DNA of 51,890 bases from Candidatus Binatia bacterium. Its GTDB lineage: Bacteria > Desulfobacterota > Binatia > UBA1149 > JAJCZL01. The stretch lies in the NCBI GenBank assembly GCA_028278325.1, contig JANQEO010000288.1:1-51890 (forward strand), in the 5' to 3' direction. Each line of letters begins with the position of its first letter. The stretch's first letter is position 1. The translations under genes were made by a program, and so were the position numbers. Under the pieces are notes generated by a model that was not told where the DNA came from, made no database searches, and saw nothing but the letters and a program-made list of their open reading frames with translations. This document shows positions 1-9,450 of this stretch, one piece after another.

Positions 1-356
1 CCCAGCAGCTCGGTAGACAACAAGAACAGCACCGGTGCCGGCGGCCACGCACCGCTCGCAATCGGGATCAGCCGCGCCAGCCCTCCGACGAACATGAAGG
101 CGCACAGAATCCTGAACACGGCCGCAAGCGCGCGGAGATTACTCGCGCTCGAGTACATCAATACTCCGTAACACATGAAGATCGCGCCGTAGAAGCGGTT
201 CTGGCTGTCGAGTACGGGCTCTCTCGTCAGGTTGGCCGGGAGTTCGGCACCCAGCAGAACATCAGCCTCCGGACCTATCACGACATGTAGGAGACCAACC
301 AGCGCCGACACGACACCGACCGCCCTGACCACCACTACAAAGGCTGTCTTCGACAT
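1..356 (-). CDS. DUF4345 family membrane protein (3' end cut by window)
   Basis: The reading frame starts at an ATG at 354-356 preceded by a strong ribosome site (GGAGGAGGG) and runs off the left edge, so only about 118 N-terminal residues are visible. The protein has an N-terminal hydrophobic segment, then a conserved stretch around residues 45-58 (LDSQNRFYGAIF) and further hydrophobic segments ending in a GGLARL motif. This order matches DUF4345, a small four-helix membrane family of unknown function. It diverges from the YejM-like gene at 481, so 357-480 must hold promoters for both, although I see no convincing hexamers. The family call rests on motif recognition. Confidence 0.7.
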   Translation of the reverse strand, partial: MSKTAFVVVVRAVGVVSALVGLLHVVIGPEADVLLGAELPANLTREPVLDSQNRFYGAIFMCYGVLMYSSASNLRALAAVFRILCAFMFVGGLARLIPIASGAWPPAPVLFLLSTELL

Positions 357-480
357 TCTTGCCCTCCTCCGGTTCCTACGCAGTAGGCCGAGCCCGCCCG
401 AGACTGCCTATCGCGACGCGCGCCGCCCCTCCCCGGCTGGTCAATTTCTGCGCCCCGTGCTAGTTGCGACCCACGACCAA

Positions 481-2367
481 ATGTCGTCATCATCCAGCTC
501 ATCCACCCATAGACGCGCGCTCTCGACGTTTTGTCTGGCCAACGCCGTCATCGCCGTTCTCATCGGCCACGGGTTCATCGCGTCCATGGCATCGCAGACC
601 AGTGCGCTGGGCTGGGTATACCTTCATTCCGCCCTCGTGGCACAGATAGGGCTCCTCTGCGTTCTGCTCACCCTGCCACTTGCCCTGCTTGCATACACCA
701 GAGCCGGGCGCACGGCGATCCTGGTCCTCGGCCCTCTGCTATTCACGTCCTTCCACATCTTCGTCTACATCGACCGCATGACCTACGCGATGTTCCGGTT
801 TCACATCAACGGGCTCGCTTACAACGTGCTGACGACGCCGGGAGGCTTCGATTCGTTGCGGCTGTCGCAGGGCGATTTCGTACTCTTCGCTGTGGTTTGC
901 ATCGGCGGGCTCGCGGCCGAGTTCTGGCTCCTGCGCGGGCTGCTCCGGCGGGCTGACGAGATCGCGGCGGTCGGCGCTCGACTTCCGCGCAGCCGCCTGA
1001 TCGCCGTGGCCGCGGCTGCTCTGGTCGTCTGCATCCTCGCCGATAAGGCCATATACGCGTCGGCTGACCTGCGGGGCGTGGACTCCATAACCAGACTCGC
1101 TCGCGCCATCCCCCTGTACCAGCCGCTCACAGTAAAGCGATTGGCTCATCGTTTCGTCAACATCGAGCCGGTGGAACGAGCCAAAGTCGACATCATCGGT
1201 CACCCCTCGTCACTGGCCTACCCCTCCCATCCGCTCGAGTTTCGTGAGCCCGACCAACGTCCCAACATCCTGTGGATAATCCTCGACAGCTGGCGCTTCG
1301 ACGCTTTCACGCCCGAGGTAACCCCCAACATCTGGGAATTCAGCCGCCGCGCTCAGGTTTTCGAGAATCACCTCGCCACCGGCAACGCCACCCGCTTCGG
1401 TGTCTTCGGGATGTTCTACGGGCTGCACGGTTCCTACTGGCATCACATGCTCGCCGAGCAGCGCGGCCCCGTTTTGATGTCCCGGCTCAAGGAACTCGGA
1501 TACGGCTTCAAGATCATCACGCCGAGCCCGCTGACTTTCCCGGAGTTCAGGCGCACGGTGTTCGTCGAGTTGCGCGACCGGCTCGATGACAACATGCCGG
1601 GCGAGACTCTCCTCGAACGTCACGTCGAGACCGTCGAGATGTTCGAGTCCTTCGCCGCATCCGAAGATGCGCAAAACCCGTTCTTCTCCTTCATCTTTTT
1701 CGACTCTTCTCACGCGCCCTACGACTTCCCGCCGGATCACGCGCCCTTCAAGCCCTACATAGAAGCCGTGAGCTACAGCAGCATGTCGAGACTGGCAGCC
1801 AAGAGAGACCAGATCATCAACCGTTACTGGAATTCCCTGCACTACCTCGACTTGCTGACCGAGCGCGTGCTCGATGCTTTGCGCAGCAACGGCCTGCTCG
1901 AGAACACCATCATCCTCATCGCAGGCGACCATGGGGATGAATTCAACGAGCATGGTTTCTGGGGACACAACAGTGCGTTCACGCGAGAGCAGATCCATGT
2001 ACCCCTGATCCTGTTCCTCCCGGATAGGGAGCCGAGACGCATCCCTTGGGTGACGAGCAACCAGGACCTCGTGCCCACCTTCATGCCCTTGCTGGGGACG
2101 ACCAATCCGGCGGAGCACTACAGCAACGGCCAATCCCTTTTCGATCCCGTCCGGCGCACCAGGATCGTGGCCTGCGGCTGGGACGAGTGCTCATGGATCA
2201 GCGACGACGGCCACATAATATTCGGCACTCAGACTCACCGCGCCTGGGGACTCGACATTCTCAGCCACGACTACAAGCCCCACCCTGAAGCAGAGGATGT
2301 ATTGGCACGGCGCTCTCCCGAGTTGGGATCGCTGGCACGAGACCTCAGCGCCTTCTTGAAGAGATAG
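481..2367 (+). CDS. YejM/PbgA-like inner-membrane sulfatase-fold protein (DUF3413 + sulfatase)
   Basis: A 628-residue protein. Residues about 10-220 hold five or so membrane helices resembling DUF3413, including a YxMFRFHINGL motif like the one in E. coli YejM. After a linker comes a periplasmic alkaline-phosphatase/sulfatase-type domain. It carries the ILD metal motif (D269), a GNATRFG nucleophile region with T304, the family-typical MFYGLHGSYW stretch, GDHGDE at about 482-487 and GHN with H496. E. coli YejM senses LPS and restrains LpxC turnover through LapB; the same role here is inference. The frame is open further upstream, but the ATG at 481 gives a normal cytoplasmic tail before helix 1. 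There is no clear ribosome site. Another phosphoglycerol-transferase-type sulfatase is the alternative. Confidence 0.8.
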   Translation: MSSSSSSSTHRRALSTFCLANAVIAVLIGHGFIASMASQTSALGWVYLHSALVAQIGLLCVLLTLPLALLAYTRAGRTAILVLGPLLFTSFHIFVYIDRMTYAMFRFHINGLAYNVLTTPGGFDSLRLSQGDFVLFAVVCIGGLAAEFWLLRGLLRRADEIAAVGARLPRSRLIAVAAAALVVCILADKAIYASADLRGVDSITRLARAIPLYQPLTVKRLAHRFVNIEPVERAKVDIIGHPSSLAYPSHPLEFREPDQRPNILWIILDSWRFDAFTPEVTPNIWEFSRRAQVFENHLATGNATRFGVFGMFYGLHGSYWHHMLAEQRGPVLMSRLKELGYGFKIITPSPLTFPEFRRTVFVELRDRLDDNMPGETLLERHVETVEMFESFAASEDAQNPFFSFIFFDSSHAPYDFPPDHAPFKPYIEAVSYSSMSRLAAKRDQIINRYWNSLHYLDLLTERVLDALRSNGLLENTIILIAGDHGDEFNEHGFWGHNSAFTREQIHVPLILFLPDREPRRIPWVTSNQDLVPTFMPLLGTTNPAEHYSNGQSLFDPVRRTRIVACGWDECSWISDDGHIIFGTQTHRAWGLDILSHDYKPHPEAEDVLARRSPELGSLARDLSAFLKR

Positions 2368-2400
2368 GACGAGCTGAAACCCGACCCACCGAACGGCTGC

Positions 2401-3234
2401 CTAAACTCGCGGCGGCCCCTGTTTGATCCGAGCCAGGGCGGCATCGTAGGGCGCGAGATCGTCGTGCACCTGCTCCAGCCACCACGTCGCGCCGGCTTCT
2501 TTGAAAGCGGCAACCGTAGCAGCATCGTCGGGCGACGCCGTGAAGCCGTACGTCACCAGGTCGTAGGCTCCGTTACCGTCACGCTGTTCGCCGATGTAGT
2601 CGCGCACGGACTCGAACTCCCCCAACTCGATCCACATGCCGCTGCCCATGGGAATCACCCCATCCCATCTTGCCGCGCGCCTTTGCGGCCGTCTGGCCGT
2701 ACACGTTGCGGCGACCCACACGGGGATGCGCTCCTGAACCGGCTTGGGTCCGAAGTGTACATTGGTAAGCTTGAAATGTTCGCCCTCGAAGTTCAGCGGA
2801 TCCCCGCTGAGCAACCGAGTGATGATGTCGAGCCCTTCATCCAGTTTGTCGGCACGTGTGCGAGCATCAGGGTTTTCGCCGAAGGCTTCGAATTCGCCCT
2901 CGACCGGCAAGCCGAGGCCGGCTCCGAATATGACCCTGCCGCCGGAAAGATGGTCCAGGGTGACGAGTTCTCGTGCCACCTTCCACGGCCGCCGCCTGGC
3001 GATGGGCGTAACCAACGGCCCCAGCCGCAGGCGTTCGGTCGCTGTTGCCATCGCGGCCAGTGCTACCCACGGATCTGCAGTCGGTTGTCCCGGTTCCAAC
3101 CCGAGGGAAGCAAAAACGTGATCCCAGATGAAGATTCCGTCCCACCCGGCCGACTCGGCTTCGCGCGCCAGCTCGATAAGGCGATGCGGATCAGCATAAG
3201 AACGAAAGTTGGGGACATACACACCGAATTGCAT
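2401..3234 (-). CDS. LLM-class (luciferase-like) flavin- or F420-dependent oxidoreductase
   Basis: A 277-residue TIM-barrel protein of the bacterial luciferase-like superfamily. The N-terminus (MQFGVYVPNF), the AREAESAGWDGIFIWDH segment near residue 25-42, the LGPLVTPIARR strand and the LDHLSGGRVIFGAGLG segment near residue 95-110 are typical. The C-terminal part is shorter than in 330-residue members. Such enzymes use FMNH2 or F420H2; the sequence alone does not decide which, and the substrate is unknown. It lies 78 bases downstream of the WS/DGAT gene on the same strand and may share its transcript. It converges on the YejM-like gene with a 33-base gap and no visible terminator. Confidence 0.85.
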   Translation of the reverse strand: MQFGVYVPNFRSYADPHRLIELAREAESAGWDGIFIWDHVFASLGLEPGQPTADPWVALAAMATATERLRLGPLVTPIARRRPWKVARELVTLDHLSGGRVIFGAGLGLPVEGEFEAFGENPDARTRADKLDEGLDIITRLLSGDPLNFEGEHFKLTNVHFGPKPVQERIPVWVAATCTARRPQRRAARWDGVIPMGSGMWIELGEFESVRDYIGEQRDGNGAYDLVTYGFTASPDDAATVAAFKEAGATWWLEQVHDDLAPYDAALARIKQGPPRV

Positions 3235-3312
3235 GTGAGGCGTCTACTCAGCAGTCGGCCCTGACGCAACCCGCTCGCTCGAGACGTGCGGCCTCCGGCG
3301 GCTTCTTACCCG

Positions 3313-4767
3313 CTAGGCGGATGCCGTCGCCGCACGTAGAGACCTGCGTTGACCGAGAGCTTCCAGCTCCTCGAGGGCGGCTCCGAGTAGCGTAGAGATC
3401 TCATGAGGATCGGGGATCGCTTCCGGGTCCGTGTCGATGCCGACATCCATGCGGCCGTCGTAAGACAGCAATGCGATTCCCAGCGGCGTGCCCTCGACTA
3501 CACTCACGAAAGGATAGATGGCTTCCACTTTCGCGCCTGCCATGTAGCGGGTGTCGGGCAGCCCCGGCACGTTGGTACAGGCGACATTGATGCGGCCAAG
3601 ACTGTTTCTGGCCAGCCACTTGAAGGCCGCGCCCGGTACGACGGTCAACGCTTGCATAAGGAATGGGTAAAGGGCGCCGCGCTGGTCGGTCTTGGCTGCG
3701 CGAGTCTGCGCGATAATGTTCTTGAGGCGAAGCCGCGGACTCTTCTCGCCCACCGGCAGAGCGATATTGATCATGCCGACGCGGTTGCCAAGGTTGTCTT
3801 TCTCGTCGCGGTTTCTCAGGTTCATCGGGACCAGGCAGTTGAGCACTTTCACACTCGCGTGGTGCTTTCGATGGTAGGCGCCGAGCGCACCGGCCAACGC
3901 GGCCAATACGACATCGTTGATCGTGGCCCCGAGAGGTTGCTTGATAGCCTTGAGCCTCTCGATCGGGATGTCCATCGTATCCAGGCGCCGCGACAAGCCC
4001 GAACAGGACTTGGCCAGAGGATCTTCGACGACCGGCCGCGAAGCGTCCTCGATGACACCGCGGACCCCGCGCGCGAGACGGCCGATCTCTTCTGTCGTAC
4101 CGCGCGGATCCCTTATCCATCCCAGAGGAGCACGCGCGGCGCGCAGGGCCAGGTCTGCTGAAGCGCGGGCGTTGTCGACCGCCATGGCCGCGAGCCGAGA
4201 CGCGATGTCTTTCGATACCTGCTGAGCCTTGCGACGCCGACCTACCGAAGCCCTCCGCCGTGAGTTGCGGCTAGGCTGCGTCAGGCCGTTGAGGATCCGC
4301 AAGGAGCCCACTCCGTCCACGACGCAATGATGCATCTTCAAGAAGAAAGCGCTTCGTCCACCCTCCAGGCCGTCGATCCAATACGCCTCCCACAGCGGCC
4401 GCTCACGGTCGAGCGGTGTCGCCAACAGCGTCGCCGCCAAGTCGAGAAGATCTCTCATCCCACCGGGCGCCGCGACTCCCACGTGACGCAGATGGTACTC
4501 CTTGTCGAAGTGTTCGTCGTCTTCCCATTCGGGAAGGCCAAGATGCAACGGAGCCTCCACGACTCGCTGCCTCAACCTGGGCACAAGATCGATCACGGCG
4601 TCGCAAGCAGCCTCGATTCCTCCCGGTTTCGGGTGGCCGTCGAGCACGTAGAGCCCGGCGATGATCGGGCGGAAGATCGGCAACGCCGTCTCCGCGTACC
4701 AGAACAAAGCGTCAGACGGCGTCATCCTCCGCGGCAAGTCGGCCAGGCTCGTAGATGTGTCCTTCAT
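3313..4767 (-). CDS. WS/DGAT-type wax ester synthase / diacylglycerol acyltransferase
   Basis: A 484-residue acyl-CoA-dependent O-acyltransferase of the bacterial WS/DGAT family, which makes wax esters or triacylglycerols. The catalytic HHxxxDG motif is intact (HHCVVDG, His146-His147 and Asp151-Gly152). A long C-terminal domain (WES_acyltransf C-terminal type) contains the LVPMNLR and DNLGNRVGM stretches seen in the family. Length is normal. The start is an ATG with a GAGGAG ribosome site 6 bases upstream. A small membrane protein gene ends 19 bases upstream on the same strand. Whether the product is storage lipid or an envelope ester cannot be told from sequence. Confidence 0.9.
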   Translation of the reverse strand: MKDTSTSLADLPRRMTPSDALFWYAETALPIFRPIIAGLYVLDGHPKPGGIEAACDAVIDLVPRLRQRVVEAPLHLGLPEWEDDEHFDKEYHLRHVGVAAPGGMRDLLDLAATLLATPLDRERPLWEAYWIDGLEGGRSAFFLKMHHCVVDGVGSLRILNGLTQPSRNSRRRASVGRRRKAQQVSKDIASRLAAMAVDNARASADLALRAARAPLGWIRDPRGTTEEIGRLARGVRGVIEDASRPVVEDPLAKSCSGLSRRLDTMDIPIERLKAIKQPLGATINDVVLAALAGALGAYHRKHHASVKVLNCLVPMNLRNRDEKDNLGNRVGMINIALPVGEKSPRLRLKNIIAQTRAAKTDQRGALYPFLMQALTVVPGAAFKWLARNSLGRINVACTNVPGLPDTRYMAGAKVEAIYPFVSVVEGTPLGIALLSYDGRMDVGIDTDPEAIPDPHEISTLLGAALEELEALGQRRSLRAATASA

Positions 4768-4786
4768 GTTGCTCCTCGATTCCTAG

Positions 4787-5164
4787 TTACGCCTGGACGG
4801 CCGCGCATAGGATGAACCCTCCGAGCGCCAACGCGGCAACCGACCAGAGCCGGACGACGATGTCGGGTTGCGCGGCCCACCATTCGACCAGGGCGTTGAG
4901 CCGGTGCCGGCCGACCAGAGGGATAAAAGCCGCCGTCAGCAGAAACAGCACGCCCAGTAGGCCGATCACGGTCGGATAGTGAGACCGAGGCGCTGCCGCG
5001 ACAAGAATCGCCCCCGAGACCAGCCTGAAGCCGACGGCGAGATACAAGGCGTCGGGCCGCTGCCAAAAAACCTCTACCACTCGCTTGAGCGTGTCGGGCT
5101 TGAGCAGGCACACCGCACCCATCCCGGTGATTATCGCGCCCAACAATACGAGAAGAACCAGCAC
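4787..5164 (-). CDS. Small four-helix membrane protein, function unknown
   Basis: A 125-residue hydrophobic protein with about four predicted membrane helices (near residues 2-20, 43-58, 63-85 and 105-124) and a short KPDTLKRVVEVFW amphipathic segment after helix 1. The start is a GTG with a GGGGA ribosome site. It is the first gene of a minus-strand group with the WS/DGAT gene, 19 bases away, so co-expression is likely. I do not recognise the family with certainty; it resembles small conserved membrane proteins that often lie near lipid genes. It diverges from the permease at 5301. Confidence 0.65.
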   Translation of the reverse strand: MLVLLVLLGAIITGMGAVCLLKPDTLKRVVEVFWQRPDALYLAVGFRLVSGAILVAAAPRSHYPTVIGLLGVLFLLTAAFIPLVGRHRLNALVEWWAAQPDIVVRLWSVAALALGGFILCAAVQA

Positions 5165-5300
5165 CGTCGTCCCCGTTTAATGTGCTATTCGATGGCGCGG
5201 GCGAGTCAAGCCGGCCATCGTGATAAGAGACCGCGGCGGGCAGGCTTGCTATTGTGGACAGCGGGCGCTGCCGCCCAGCGCCTTCGCGCTACTCGACGCC

Positions 5301-6692
5301 ATGCCTCACACCGGTAACAGCGAACTACGTCGCGCTCTGGGCGTCTGGAGCGCCGGCTCCCTGGTGGTCGGCGCGATGGTCGGGACGGGGATCTTCTTCT
5401 TCGTCGCACCGGTTGCCGCTCAACTCGGCAGCGGCCCGGCGATCCTGTCAGCCTGGCTCGTGGGTGTTCTGATAGCCTCTTGCGGCGCGCTGTGTATGGC
5501 CGAGCTGGCATCGGCGTATCCACAGACCGGTGGTATCTATGTCTTCCTGCGCCGAGCTTACGGACCCTACGCTTCGTTCTTGTATGCCTGGACCGCGTTT
5601 CTGGTCCTGCGCGTCGGCACCCTCTCCATATTCGCGATCGCGTTTGCGACTTTCACGAGCGACTTCCTGAGGCTCGACGATCGATCCGCGGCTGCGGCAT
5701 CCGTACCCATCGCGCTCATCGCCGTGTTGTCGGTATCGACGGTCAACATCATCGGCGTGCGTCAGGGCGCGGGAATACAGAATCTCTTGACGGCTACCAA
5801 ACTGATATGCCTGCTGGCCATGGTGGCCGTCGGAGCCTGGTTTGCGATGGGACTGCTGCCGGCCCACGAAACCCAGATCATCGCGATTCCGACTGCGCAG
5901 GGGAGCACGCTCGCGCGCTTCGCCCTGGCATTGGTGCCTATCATGTGGACCTTGGGCGGTTGGGACGAGTCGCCTTTCGTGGCCGAGGAAGTGCACAGTC
6001 CGCAGCGTAACCTGCCGCTCTCCATTCTCGGAGGACTCTGGATCGTCGGCGCTCTATACATCGCGACGAACTTCGCCTACCTGGGCATCCTCACTCCGGC
6101 CGAAGTGGCCGGCTCCGGCGAACGCACGGCCACCCTCGCTATGCATCGGGCTCTGGGGCCTTCGGCCAACGCCGCGTTGAGCTTCGCGTTGATGGTATCG
6201 ACTCTGGGGGCGGCCAACGGGATGACGCTTACCGGCGCCCGCATCGCATACGCCACCGGGCGGGATCATCCGCTGTTCGGTTGGTTGGCAACCGTCAACC
6301 GCACGACCAAGACACCTATACGCGCCCTGCTTACCCAGGCCGCACTCGTCTGCCTGGTCATCGTCGCGATCCCCGAACCTTACTTGCTACTCTTGTACAC
6401 GGGCGTTGCCTACTGGACCTTCGCGGGCCTGACCGCACTTGCCCTAGTGGTGCTGCGCATCCGTGAGCCCACGAAGCCGAGACCGTTCAGGGCTTGGGCC
6501 TACCCTCTGCCACCCATCGTTTTCACACTGGCGACCGCTGGAATGGTGGTTGCCGTAAGCCTGGAAGGGGTCGAGTACGCGGGCGCTACCGCGATGATCT
6601 TCGTTGCGGGATCCCTCGCCTTTCTCTTGCAGCGGATCCTGGAACGCCGAGACTTGAGCAAGCCGGGGCAGAGCAATATCCAATCAACGTGA
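5301..6692 (+). CDS. APC-superfamily amino acid permease
   Basis: A 463-residue, 12-helix secondary transporter of the amino acid-polyamine-organocation superfamily. The signature glycine-rich helix 1 is present (VVGAMVGTGIFF, near residues 20-31), followed by the helix 2-3 region with ELASAYPQTGGIYVF, also typical. The substrate is probably a neutral amino acid or small amine but cannot be assigned. The frame is open upstream to a GTG at 5220; I chose the ATG at 5301 because the sequence before it has no membrane or family character. The stop overlaps the start of the ATPase gene (GTGA), so the two are translationally coupled. Confidence 0.88.
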   Translation: MPHTGNSELRRALGVWSAGSLVVGAMVGTGIFFFVAPVAAQLGSGPAILSAWLVGVLIASCGALCMAELASAYPQTGGIYVFLRRAYGPYASFLYAWTAFLVLRVGTLSIFAIAFATFTSDFLRLDDRSAAAASVPIALIAVLSVSTVNIIGVRQGAGIQNLLTATKLICLLAMVAVGAWFAMGLLPAHETQIIAIPTAQGSTLARFALALVPIMWTLGGWDESPFVAEEVHSPQRNLPLSILGGLWIVGALYIATNFAYLGILTPAEVAGSGERTATLAMHRALGPSANAALSFALMVSTLGAANGMTLTGARIAYATGRDHPLFGWLATVNRTTKTPIRALLTQAALVCLVIVAIPEPYLLLLYTGVAYWTFAGLTALALVVLRIREPTKPRPFRAWAYPLPPIVFTLATAGMVVAVSLEGVEYAGATAMIFVAGSLAFLLQRILERRDLSKPGQSNIQST

Positions 6693-9418
6693 GCCTCTCC
6701 CCTGACAACGGCACACGGCCGGATCCATGGCACAGCATGGCGGCCGGCGAAGCGTGTTCACGCACCGGCGTCGACTCGGCGCGCGGCCTGACTCAGGAGG
6801 AAGCTAGCCGTCGGCTGGAGATACACGGGCCGAACACGCTGCCGGAAGCCGAAAAACGCCCGCTGTGGCACGTCATAGTACGGCAGTTCGCCAGCCCGCT
6901 TATCTACATCCTCTTCGTCGCCGCAGTCATCGCATTTGCGATGGGCCACCGCGGCGATTCGGCCGTCATTCTCGTCGTCGTGGTGCTCAACGCGGTGATC
7001 GGCGCCGTGCAGGAGGGCCGCGCCGAACGGTCGATGGAAGCCCTACGTCGCTTGGCCGCACTGCGGGTACGTGTGCTGCGGGATGAGCATGAAGAAGACA
7101 TCGAAGCCCAGGACCTGGTACCCGGCGACCTCGTGCTTCTGTCTGCAGGGGATGCTGTGGGTGCGGACGCACGCCTCTTGGAGGCAGCCGCACTCGAAGC
7201 CTCCGAGGCGACACTAACCGGCGAATCACTGCCGGTAGCCAAGCATGCCGAGCCGCTACCACAGGACACGCCCCTGGCCGACCGCGGCAACATGGTCTAC
7301 TGCGGCACGCACATCGTCGCCGGGCGCGGCAGGGCCGTCGTCGTCGCCACCGGCCTCGCAACAGAAGTAGGTAGACTTGCCGAGCTCACCTCCCGCGCCG
7401 AAGAGCCAAAGACACCTCTGGAACTGCGCATCGCACAGTTCGGGCGCTACGTTCTAGGCGCAGCCGCAGTTCTGTTCACCGTCGTGATGAGCCTCGGATT
7501 CGTCCGGGGACTGCCGCTGGTCGAGATCTTGATGGTCGCCATCAGCCAGTTGGTCTCCATGGTGCCAGAGGGCCTGCCCGTGGCCATGACGATCATGTTG
7601 GCGGTCGGGATGCAGCGAATGGCCAGACGGGGAGCGATCGTTCGTCGGCTGGCCGCTGTCGAGACCCTCGGTTCCACCAGCGTGATATGCAGCGACAAGA
7701 CCGGCACGCTGACCAAGAACGAAATGACCGTGACCATGCTTTGGCTCCCGGGCGATCGCCGGATTCAGGTCACCGGGGCGGGCTATTCTCCGGAAGGTAA
7801 GCTGATCGAGGGAGGACGCGAAGTTACCGCCAACGGCGATTCCGAGTTGCGCTCGCTACTGGAAGCAGTGGCCCTCTGCAACGACTCCCAGCTCGTCCCG
7901 CCCGATCAGAACGACCCGCGGTGGCGTGCGCTGGGCGATCCGACTGAAGCCGCGCTGCTCACGCTGGCGCTCAAAGGCTGCGTGGAGCTCGGGGCGCTGC
8001 GCCAGCAAATGCCACGCCGCACCGAGATTCCCTTCGATGCCGCCGCCAAGATGATGGCAACTCAGCACGGTCCGGGATCGCGTGGACGCATCTTCATCAA
8101 AGGCGCGCCGGAAGTCGTCCTCGACCTTTGCTCGCCCGCCCGCCGAACCGGCGAGCATGACCCGTCAGGCGAGTCGCTGCGCCAGGGCGTGGAAACTGCC
8201 TGTGGTGAAATGGGCGCCCACGCCCTACGCGTGCTGGCGGTGGCCGAGGTAGACGACTGGGCTCTGGATGAAACTGATGGTTTCGCGCAGTTCAACGGCC
8301 GCGCCACGTTGCTTGGGCTCGTGGGGGAGATGGACCCACCTCGCGGTGAAGTTAAATCGGCCGTGTCCGAGTGCTGCGAGGCCGGCATCCGGCCGATCAT
8401 GGTCACCGGCGACCACAAGATAACCGGCTTTGCCATCGCTCGAGAACTGGGCATCGCTCGCGACGGGGACACGGCGGTGGACGGCCGCGAGCTGGACGAA
8501 ATGCCGGAACAGGAGCTGCGTACCCGCCTCGACCGCATATCCGTATTCGCGCGGGTACATCCCGCTCAGAAGCTCCGCATCGTCAAAGCATTCCAATCGC
8601 AGAAGAAAGTCGTGGCGATGACGGGCGACGGCGTCAACGACGCGCCGGCGCTGGCCAGTGCGGACGTGGGCGTCGCCATGGGAATCACCGGAACTGATGT
8701 CGCCAAAGGCGCAGCGAAGATTGTCATCACCGATGACAACTTCGCAACCATCGTCCACGCCGTCGAGGAAGGCCGCCTGGTCTATCGGAATCTGAAGAAG
8801 GTGATTCTCTACCTCGTCGCGACGTCGATGGCGGAAGTTGCGGTGCTCTTGAGCGCACTGTTCCTCGGCTACCCATTGCCGTTGGCCGCCGTTCAGATTC
8901 TTTGGATCAACATCGTTACCGAGGGGACGGTCACGGTGAATCTCATCATGGAACAACCGGAGGGCGACGAGATGAATCGTCCTCCCATCGAGCAAAGCGA
9001 GGCGCTGATCGATAGCACGATGCTCAAGCGGATCGCGTTCATGACACCTGCGATGGTGCTCTCGACTTTCGGCTACTTTGTGTGGAGGCTCTCGACGGAT
9101 GTCTCCTACGAGCTGGCCAGGAGTGAAGTGTTCACGGTATTGGCGGTTTGCCAATGGTTCAACGTGCTCAACTGCCGTAGCGAACAGCGATCGGCTCTTA
9201 ACCTGAGCATACTCAAGAACTACTGGCTGCTCGGCGGGCTAGCGTTGGGCAACGTGCTGCACTTCCTCGTCATCTACACCGAGCCGATGAACAGAGTGTT
9301 CCACACCGTGCCGATTCCGGTAACGGATTTCTTTCTCATCGGCATCGTCGCCAGCCTGGTGTTGTGGGTGGAGGAAATACGCAAGCTTTTCGCCCGTAGC
9401 CGCCATAGCGCGCACTGA
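6689..9418 (+). CDS. P2-type cation-transporting ATPase (Ca2+-ATPase-like)
   Basis: A 909-residue P-type ATPase. It has the cation-ATPase N-terminal domain (residues about 10-75), the actuator TGES motif, the PEGLP motif in helix M4 as in SERCA-like pumps, the phosphorylation site DKTGT with D336, the KGAPE nucleotide-binding segment, TGDGVNDAPAL in the hinge, and six C-terminal helices. Ca2+ export is most likely, with Mn2+ or Na+/K+ as alternatives. The start is a GTG at 6689 sharing four bases (GTGA) with the permease stop; an ATG at 6737 would remove the beginning of the conserved N-domain. It converges on a CaCA exchanger gene, which supports a cation homeostasis locus. Confidence 0.9.
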   Translation: MSLSPDNGTRPDPWHSMAAGEACSRTGVDSARGLTQEEASRRLEIHGPNTLPEAEKRPLWHVIVRQFASPLIYILFVAAVIAFAMGHRGDSAVILVVVVLNAVIGAVQEGRAERSMEALRRLAALRVRVLRDEHEEDIEAQDLVPGDLVLLSAGDAVGADARLLEAAALEASEATLTGESLPVAKHAEPLPQDTPLADRGNMVYCGTHIVAGRGRAVVVATGLATEVGRLAELTSRAEEPKTPLELRIAQFGRYVLGAAAVLFTVVMSLGFVRGLPLVEILMVAISQLVSMVPEGLPVAMTIMLAVGMQRMARRGAIVRRLAAVETLGSTSVICSDKTGTLTKNEMTVTMLWLPGDRRIQVTGAGYSPEGKLIEGGREVTANGDSELRSLLEAVALCNDSQLVPPDQNDPRWRALGDPTEAALLTLALKGCVELGALRQQMPRRTEIPFDAAAKMMATQHGPGSRGRIFIKGAPEVVLDLCSPARRTGEHDPSGESLRQGVETACGEMGAHALRVLAVAEVDDWALDETDGFAQFNGRATLLGLVGEMDPPRGEVKSAVSECCEAGIRPIMVTGDHKITGFAIARELGIARDGDTAVDGRELDEMPEQELRTRLDRISVFARVHPAQKLRIVKAFQSQKKVVAMTGDGVNDAPALASADVGVAMGITGTDVAKGAAKIVITDDNFATIVHAVEEGRLVYRNLKKVILYLVATSMAEVAVLLSALFLGYPLPLAAVQILWINIVTEGTVTVNLIMEQPEGDEMNRPPIEQSEALIDSTMLKRIAFMTPAMVLSTFGYFVWRLSTDVSYELARSEVFTVLAVCQWFNVLNCRSEQRSALNLSILKNYWLLGGLALGNVLHFLVIYTEPMNRVFHTVPIPVTDFFLIGIVASLVLWVEEIRKLFARSRHSAH

Positions 9419-9450
9419 GCCGTAGCCTGCAGCAGGAGGTCGGAGTCTCT

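Noticed and set aside
1210..2133. Long minus-strand reading frame of 307 codons
   Set aside because: Antisense to the sulfatase domain of the YejM-like gene; its translation lacks protein-like structure and comes from GC-rich codon bias.
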